This document shows, one piece after another, positions 36,178 to 64,000 of a stretch of DNA of 64,000 bases. The stretch is taken from positions 14,981,172 through 15,045,171 of the forward strand of contig CM022669.1 in NCBI GenBank assembly GCA_012295275.1, read 5' to 3'. The translations under genes and the position numbers were made by a program. This stretch comes from Chrysomallon squamiferum. Its lineage: Eukaryota > Mollusca > Gastropoda > Neomphalida > Peltospiridae. The first letter of the stretch is position 1. Every line of letters starts with the position of its first letter. The notes beneath the pieces were generated by a model. It was given only the letters and a program-made list of their open reading frames with translations. It was not told the origin of the DNA and did not search any database.

Positions 36178-37610
36178 TATCAACTGCTGACCTAAAATAT
36201 GCTCATTGTCCTGGGTTTTTCCTTACATTGCCTGTGGAAGCATTGATAGTGTTACTTTGTGCCCGTAGGTACTTAGATATCACATCTGCAGTCTTGTAAA
36301 GTCAACATTGTTTAAGTTTTTAATATATATTTATTCACTGTTTGATATCTAATATTACAACATTCATTCAAATATTGAATGAAAAAAAAAAAAACTGTTT
36401 AAAAGAAATCACAATGGAATCTTCTTCCAAAGAGTAACAAGGCATTATCAGATCATTTATCTAAAGGTAAAAATATATGTTATACAGCTCATTATATTTA
36501 CGGGCATGGATATGAATGTAGTCAAAAATTTGGGAATGTTTTCATTACAGATGTATTAGTAGTAGTATTAGGAAGAAATCAAAATTTATGTATGGAACTG
36601 TTTTTGTAAAGGTTACGGTGTATATGTGTCATATGATAACTCATGTGGTGTCTCCCTCTCTATTTAACATTTACCAGTTGACAGCTGGGAGTCTGTCAGA
36701 AATGTGTACATAGATATATATTACATTCTAAACACAATGGTGCAATTAGATTACTGAGAATTATTATTGCATCTGCAGGCTTTTCACATGAATCTAATTA
36801 GGAATAATGAAATTTGTTAGGTGAAATGAAGAATTTATATATGAAATGTTGGTGGAAAGTGATTCAGATATTTTTTTATTTAAACTTATTATTATTATTA
36901 TTATTATCTAAATATTTTTATTGACAATTTGACTGAGATAATCTCTTAGTTAAACAAGTTACAAGTTTTTAAAAGTAAAACAGAAACAGTTTCCCAAAAT
37001 GTTCTTTGTAGATTACATTTTTTAAGCAGTCAAATAGTTTTGAAATTTTAAAATTCATTTTTGAAATGAGCATGAAATATTACAGTTAAGTCCAGAACTG
37101 GAACAGTCATTAAACAGGCAATGTAATATTCAGTAATAACCCCATTTATAATGAAATTCACTTTAATATGGGGCACCACATTTTTTTTATTCTGTCCTCA
37201 ATAATGCAAGTTTTAAATTTACTCTTCCCATGTCTGAAAAGAATAATTTTTAGTCAAAAGCCCCAAAATAATTATTAAATTATTACCACGTCAAGTATTC
37301 TCTTTGCATTAGAGAACAGAGGTACTTTAGATATTTAGTATCTCCAGCTCGGTTCACTGTTGTTGTTATTTTAATAAAATTATTATTATATTAATGGGTT
37401 TGAATAATAAAACTTAGAATCATAAAAAGCTTACTATTCATGGTTAAGCATAATATTGACGACTGTTTTAACAGCATTCACTTTGTCTGCAGTAATAAGA
37501 ATTTTTAAACCAAATCAATTTTAATGAAATTTTATACGTGTATGCATTGTTGTTTCATGGTTGCTGGATACAACTGTGAAAAAATAAATTGTAAATAAAT
37601 AAACTGAGAA
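36178..37610 (+). other. RGP1: RGP1 3' UTR with candidate polyadenylation signals
   Basis: Noncoding sequence follows the TGA. Overlapping AATAAA strings near 37583 and 37596 are the best candidate cleavage signals before the convergent intergenic region. The exact end is not determinable from sequence alone. Confidence 0.4.
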
Positions 37611-38021
37611 TACCTATTTTGTTTTAAAGTTTTCTTTTTCCCCAAGAAGGAAAATGTCAAAAAAACAACCCAGAAAAGAACAACTTAAATCAGTTTTCTT
37701 AACCATTAGCATAACTTGATTCCTAGAAATAATTTTGGTGAGCTGTTGAGATTTTTAAAAGTACGGTAAAGAATGTAAATTAATAATCCAAAAATAATTG
37801 TACAAAACTCTTAATATAATTCCAATATAATTATTTACTGTGATATTTTTTCATTTATATATCAAATTTTATTTCAGTGTGAATTAAAAATGATAAGAAA
37901 CAATTCAGAATTTACCCGAGATTTATTTCATTTTACTTTTTTTTGTGTGCATTATTATTATTTTCTTTCTTTCTGGTTCCTTTTTCCTTGGACAGAAATC
38001 TAATTGTTCAAAACATTATTA

Positions 38022-38054
<33 letters not shown>

Positions 38055-39384
38055 TTTTTTTTTTTAGACTAATTTAGTAATTATAAGTCATTAATAATAA
38101 TGACTTATAATTAAAGTCTACTAAAAAAACAGAATAAAACACCCCACCACAATCCATAAAAACAACAACAACCTTTTTGATGATGCTGTCTTTATACATA
38201 TCGTCACATCAGAATTTCTCTTAGTAATAATTTTAATCAACTTATGGAAAGTAGAGGTTGCACCAATTATTTTCAAATTTATTTTTTTTTCATTTCTCTT
38301 CTTTATGACATTGAGAAAGTTAAACCCCATTTTTTGAAATACTGGATATAACCCTGGTGTTTCCTTACACAAAACAAAGCACAACACAAAAACTGCCTTG
38401 TTTTATTTATTTTATTACATTATGTCAGATATATATATATATATATATACATACACATACAAAATTGTATAGTGAACCTGAATGACCAGATATTAGAATT
38501 ACAGAAGTTGTAAATATAATAATATATTAAAGTAAAATCATTTTAAAACCAATATCGATTATAAGGCACAAACAGAGACATTGCCTCCACTCTCCAGCTA
38601 ATTATCACAGCTATTTGCAGTGGTGTATAGTATTTATTCAAGGGATAAATTTGTTTTAAAAATGGGATTCATTCATTTAGTTATTTCTTGGATAAATATA
38701 AGATTTTTCAAATTTTAATTTTTATTTTTTTTTTTTTTTTTTTTTTTTCAAATATATTTTTACAGATAGCTTAATAATGGATTTGTTTATCTAAAGTAAA
38801 AACTATTTATCTTAATTATATTGTAAATACGCCTGACAGCATTTAAAATAAAATTACAATTCGTTAAATTTCTAGTTTTAAAACCTAGCAATCTATTTCT
38901 TTACTCAGTTATATAAATTTTTAGTTTTAACATTTCAAATCTCCTCTACCGTGTTTTAAAAATAATTCTGTATTTAAATAAATCTAAATTTATCATCAAT
39001 CATTTAACTATACTTTTTCACAATCATTTTATATATTTTGATATGTATACAATTATATAAAAGTAAACCACACACACACATATACTCAAGATATCATTTA
39101 TCAAATTATGTAAGACAAACCATATTGATAAAAACACTTTTGCACCACATATTTATAATAATTAAAAAAAAATTAATTAATTAAATCACCTATTATTTAA
39201 CTATAGAATAATTTAGATTTGGATATTAATTGTTAAATAATGAATGTATATAATTTAAAGAAAAATAAGACTTCTTTTATTTTGGAGTTAAGAAAATTAG
39301 AAATGATGGATGTTCATAATATGGATGAAAATATTAATAAAAATATCAGACACTGACAGAACAATAATGTTGATTCTGTAATTT

Positions 39385-39423
<39 letters not shown>

Positions 39424-42215
39424 TTCTATATTCATTTCATTAAATTTTTTTTTTTTTTTAAAAAATTTTTTTTTTTTACATTTTTGTTACTGTAAGAAGA
39501 AAAGAATATTAATTTTTGTTAAATATGGTATTCTTTAATTCATTATTTCTCAATATCTAACAAAGACTTGAATATTTCTTATTCTGAATCTTCCTATAAT
39601 TATTACTGTTGAAGAAAGATCTCAGCTGGATTCTGAGACTGTTTTACTGTAAAATTACTCACAGCCTAAGATATTTTCCTTGTCACATTCTCCTTCCACT
39701 GATAACTAATTTGTTTAATTTGATTTATAAGTTGCTGAGAAACAACAGTCTTTTTTAGATGGGTTCCACTAAAATTTTGGACTTAAAATCTTAAGTACTG
39801 GAGTGTTATATTTCCTATACTTTTGATTCATTGCAAGAAATGGTTTGGCAATTCACATATCCTTTCCATCAGGATTCAAAAATAAGCAAAATCATGGATT
39901 GGGATTAAATCTGACATGAAATGTCTCTCAAACAATCAAATTCTTGAAGTAATTTGCTGAAATGGATGTTTGTTTATATATCATCTCAACAAGAAACTAA
40001 TGAGACAATAGAACAATAAATAAATAAATAAATAAATAATTTAATTAACGAAACAAACATCATAGTTTGCTAGGTACTGTTATATTAGAAATTTGCTACT
40101 TTTCAGGCAAATAGTTTATGATACAATTCCTAATTTAATATATATATAATTACTGTCACTTAATGCTTCTCATATGATCTATTATTATTTATCATCAGCT
40201 TCATATAATCGAAGGGAACATGCCTATAACTATGTACTGAGACCACACTCAATCATATCACCTAAAAAGAGAATTGACCATACTAACAAAAATGGCAAAA
40301 CAACAGTTATTGATAATTAGTATTAAAAATATTTAGATATATATAATGGTTTTATGATCCTTTTATTAAAACATTTTTTCATTTTTTAAGTAGTTAGTAA
40401 GAATGTGCAATTCCAAATAATGTAAATGTCTATTGAAAAAAAAATGTATATATAAAAAAAAAGAAAAGAAAAGACATTATGCACATCTAAAATAATATAT
40501 CTATAATATACATGAAAATGAAAGATTATAAATTTCATAAATTATTTCTGAATTAAATACACCTCAAAAATAATGGATCAAAAATCAATTCTGTATGGAC
40601 ATGTGTTTACATAAATCAAAAATATTAAATGCATATTTGTTTTTTTAATGTAAAACCATGGACGTTTTTTGCATGAGTAGTTTAAAAATGCAGATAGGGT
40701 AAAAATACGTTTTTATAAAATATCACAGATTTCATGCATGTTGAACATTGATCATTTGTCACACAAAAATTCCCAAATATTTTCATCAGTAAATAAAACT
40801 ACAATACTGGCTATAGTAAGAAAAAAAAAAAAAATGATGATGAAACATTTGAAAAATATTAATTCATCAAAGTCAGAAAATTTCCAGATTAAAAACTGCA
40901 TTAATGATAGTTTATAGTTTTCAGATAATTTATTTCATGCACAAATTTTAAAGATATTATAAAAATGTGTTGTACATGAAAAATAAATGGATTTCATTTC
41001 CATTCTGAGGCTACCTCTTTACATTTTAGTATCAAAACAAATTCTGAAATTGAAAACACTTTGAGCCGAATAAGGGATACTCAACTCACATTTCATAACT
41101 GATTTTAATTTTTTAGTTTATCACAGTCTGCAAACAGTTAATATACTGTTATACTTCTACAAACAATCCAAGAGGAAAGGAGAATTATCTTTGAGCTTAA
41201 TCTGACTAAACATATAACAAACTTCTAACTATAGATTGAACATCCCTTATTTGAAAATTCAGAAATTTAAAAACATCCAAATTCCAAAACTGTTCAAGTA
41301 GCTGCAGCAGCTAAGGTTTCTGATGGATAAATATTTTCAAACTTGATGCAAATACAAAATTCTCATCAGTATTGTAATAAAAACAATTTGTATAACCTGC
41401 TTGTGTTTAGATTTGGGTCCAATCTTCAAGAAGTCTCATTATGGAATTAATTGAAAAGTATCAAAAAATGCTTTGCCCAAATATTTGTTTATAGGGATGT
41501 TCAAACTATGATGCTTTTTGTTAGTAATATTTATGATAGATACTGTTCTGCATACTACAAATCTCCAAATAAATGGTTAATCAAATCTGTTTTAAGTTAA
41601 CAGAAGACTTTATTTAACTCATCTTTAGATATTGTGATGAGTCATTTGAATTATTATTCTTAATGTTATAATAATACCATTCATGTTGATTATAAATAAA
41701 AACTTCTTTCTTAATTCATTCTCCTTTCCAGGTAATTTTTAAAATAATTTTGGAAAGAAAAAAATATCAAAACACTTTGATAATAATCTTTTGATTTGAT
41801 GATAAAATATTTTAAATTCACTTTTTAAAATTAATAAGTTATGTTTTTAAGTATTAGTTGATCAATTTATTTTTAACAAATCAACATTAAAATATATATA
41901 AGATATTAATACATTAAAATGACTGTTTAAGCTTTATTATTTTCAATATATTAATTTAAAATAAAACCTGATAAATAAGTATGACAGCTGTATTCCTAAT
42001 TAATATCCTGTTAACTTAAAAATATATAAAACAAAATACTGCAACTGTATTATCACAGAATCTATGTTTGTATCTTGAAAACACATTTTGGCACTGATGA
42101 GAATTCTGCCATGACTTGCAATTTGATAAATATATGAAGGTTTGCTGAAGATTAAATCAAAGTTCCATAACTGTGAGCACTTCCTGTTGTTACTTGTGTA
42201 GACCACGTTTACATC
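37611..42215. other. Convergent intergenic region and probable 3' UTR of the coiled-coil gene
   Basis: No supported exon. The higher-coordinate part is downstream of a possible stop (42216) of the minus-strand coiled-coil gene and may be its long 3' UTR. The region contains poly-T/ATT runs (38019-38065), a perfect 16-bp hairpin (38078-38113), T-rich runs (38727-38748) and ATTT tracts (39387-39425). Confidence 0.45.
38078..38113. repeat. Perfect 16-bp hairpin with 4-nt loop
   Basis: Arms 38078-38093 and 38098-38113 are exact reverse complements around ATAA, next to ATT/T runs in the convergent intergenic region. Confidence 0.9.
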
Positions 42216-61850
<19,635 letters not shown>

Positions 61851-62268
61851 CTAAAACAGTGAGAATTTTTTATATATATAAATAATGAAAATAAAAATAA
61901 TAATAATAATAAAATGTGTTTATTCTTTACTTCTCAAAAAATAATAAGTTTATAAATATTATGAAAATTTCATCTTTCAGTTCCTTGCAAAACAAAATTA
62001 AACAAAATAAATAAATGAGTAAATAAACACACAAACAAACAAACATAATAAGAAAAAAACAAACAAAAAAACAGATAAACAAATAAAAAATCAAATAAGT
62101 TAAGAAATTAATTAAAATCAGGATAAAACAAACCTTACATTCACCATCACACATCGAACCACCCCTAACCCCATCATTGTGTTTACAAGTACAATACTCT
62201 AGGAACCCCATAACAAGCATCTCAAATGTGAAAAATACTTATTATTTATTACATATATTTTATATATA

Positions 62269-62273
62269 TATAT

Positions 62274-62328
<55 letters not shown>

Positions 62329-62329
62329 T
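62269..62329. repeat. GATA tetranucleotide tract
   Basis: About thirteen TAGA units after a short TA run. Confidence 0.95.
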
Positions 62330-62797
62330 GTGAAATGTGTATGTGTGTAAAAGATTTATCTTTCAGCTCCACTGTAAATAACAAACATCAACACCACTAC
62401 AAATCAACCAGGAAACCTAGTTATTTTTACCTCCTACTTTTCGCTTATCTCAAACCATTCCACTAAAACCTCTTCAAGCTTTCAACAACTGACATATTTG
62501 AAGTCATATTTTTACATTAAGTCTCATAAGAACACAAAGGTTTTATAACATAGCCATCAGAATTTCTTGTGACAAGCTCAAGTGGTATTTGTGTCTTTGC
62601 CACATTTCCCTGGTAGCAGTATTACTAGGCATGGCCAGGATTAATTTCTTTGAGTTGCAATATACCAGCTGTTCTCAAAATCAACACAGTTTGGTAGAGG
62701 AATGTTGTTAACAAAATACTCAGTTATAAAATAAAGTTGGAAATGTTTTAAAGATATTTTTTTATTTTTTATATATTTTTTTTACGTTTTTGATATT

Positions 62798-62807
62798 ATT
62801 ATTATTA

Positions 62808-62859
<52 letters not shown>

Positions 62860-62887
62860 TTATTATTTATTATTATTATTATTATTT
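62798..62887. repeat. ATT triplet tract
   Basis: An interrupted ATT run. Confidence 0.95.
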
Positions 62888-63879
62888 TGATCTTGAAAAA
62901 TTCTGTAATAAAAAGGAAATAGAAAAGTCTTAAATACTCAGAAATGTTTGATAAAATTCTGTTTACTATCAAGGAAAATTGTATTATATACGAAATTAGA
63001 AAATTTATTAAAGGTTTATTTATTTTTATTTACATTAAAATTATTACTCTCTCTTTTTTTTATTTGATTATTTCTAGAAAACTTAATAAAACATTGAAAA
63101 AAATACTAAATTTTTTTTTCAGTCACAATTAAAAGAAACCCCTTCAAACTATTAACTAATTTTGAAGCAAATTATTAATATCATCTGACATACAAATTAT
63201 GAAAAGTTATGAGAATGTGAAAATACTGTAAATTATTTACAAATACAATATCTGTTTTAAAAAAGTCCTAAGTAATTAGAAACTAACAGTTACAAAATTA
63301 TTCTACTGATTTTGTAAATGATTAATTTGCAAGTTATATAAATGAAAAGGTATGAAATGGAAAGACACAATGTCACACTAACGTAGACTTTATGAGCTAT
63401 AAATCATTACTAGTTTCTGCAGCTGATAACAGAACCTGTCAAACTGGCACAGAGCCAGAACAAGAGAAAATTGTGAAAATGTGACAGTGACAAATTAGTG
63501 TTATTAGCATTGTAACAGGCAGTTGTGAAAAGATCATTAACAACCATGTTACAATTTCTACTTAGTGGTGGGCAATCACTGTCAATCAATTGGGTCTTTG
63601 GTGTAAATGCAAAAAATCCATAATCTATTGACAGTAAGTATAAAATCCATAACCAAATGACAATACATGTAGGTTGTTACACACAGTCTTGTATATTAAG
63701 AAAAATAGAAATAAAAATAAGAGAGAGAGAGACACTGGATACATGCATAATTATTAACATGTAACATCTGGTTTAATGATCTTACCAACTGATATTGTCC
63801 ATTTCCACAACTATAAAAAGATTCATTTCTCACAAAGGATTATATAATAGATAAAACAGATACAACAGGATGGAAAAAC

Positions 63880-64000
63880 AGATAAATGGACAGACAGACA
63901 TACAGATAGATAGTCTGTTGGATAGATGGATGGATGAATGAGGGATGGATAGAGGGATAAATGAATGGATGGACAGATTTATGGACAAATTGATGGACAA
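63880..64000. repeat. Degenerate GGAT/GATA-rich tetranucleotide region at the window edge
   Basis: GATG, GGAT and GACA units alternate and continue to the last base of the window. Confidence 0.8.

Larger units (their letters stand above)
61851..64000. other. Upstream intron or 5' region of the coiled-coil gene
   Basis: No supported exon. It contains GATA-type (62269-62329) and ATT (62798-62887) tracts and a degenerate GGAT-rich end (63880-64000). A 25-nt candidate microexon at 63783-63807 has both splice signals on the minus strand, but its phase cannot be tested. Confidence 0.4.

Noticed and set aside
63783-63807. 25-nt candidate microexon upstream of the coiled-coil gene
   Set aside because: It has acceptor- and donor-like flanks, but it is too short and its phase cannot be tested, since the upstream exons are not visible.

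Overview
This window is animal nuclear DNA. It is very A+T-rich, full of microsatellites, and its genes are cut into many short exons by GT-AG introns. The proteins are clearly metazoan, and the base composition and repeats suggest an invertebrate such as a mollusc or other lophotrochozoan; the phylum is inference only. I see no bacterial or viral genes, no rRNA or tRNA, no CRISPR array and no intact transposon. Exons were joined by hand from splice sites, reading frame and phase. For the two conserved genes every junction keeps frame, and the totals (909 and 386 residues) fit the known families.

Layout. (1) About 487-16179, minus strand: a gene of at least 21 exons encoding a protein of about 1,120 or more residues. 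It has a disordered N-terminus, leucine-rich repeats, a COR-like region and a Cys-rich tail. I read it as a divergent Roco-family protein. Its 3' end is unresolved and may lie outside the window. (2) 16180-21904: noncoding, except for an orphan terminal exon at 19003-19041 that could be an alternative end of GBA2. (3) 21905-30667, minus strand: complete GBA2, the non-lysosomal glucosylceramidase, in 18 exons, with two GC-AG introns and a 26-nt microexon. (4) 30668-31850: the divergent intergenic region, probably a shared promoter. (5) 31851-36177, plus strand: complete RGP1, a partner of the Rab6 exchange-factor complex, in 8 coding exons. (6) 36178-42215: the 3' UTR of RGP1, then gene-poor DNA between convergent genes. 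(7) 42216-61850, minus strand: at least 18 exons of a long coiled-coil protein that I cannot name, probably missing its 5' end. It has a proline-rich C-terminal region and probably alternative C-termini. (8) 61851-64000: upstream intron or 5' region with microsatellites.

The most notable point is the head-to-head GBA2/RGP1 pair. The same two genes are head-to-head neighbours in the human genome (9p13.3), so this looks like deeply conserved microsynteny with a shared promoter. Other points are a uORF whose stop overlaps the RGP1 start codon, degenerate tandem copies of an exon end with its splice donor in the Roco-like gene, and a tandemly duplicated coiled-coil exon. I found no wholly new defence-like or mobile system.
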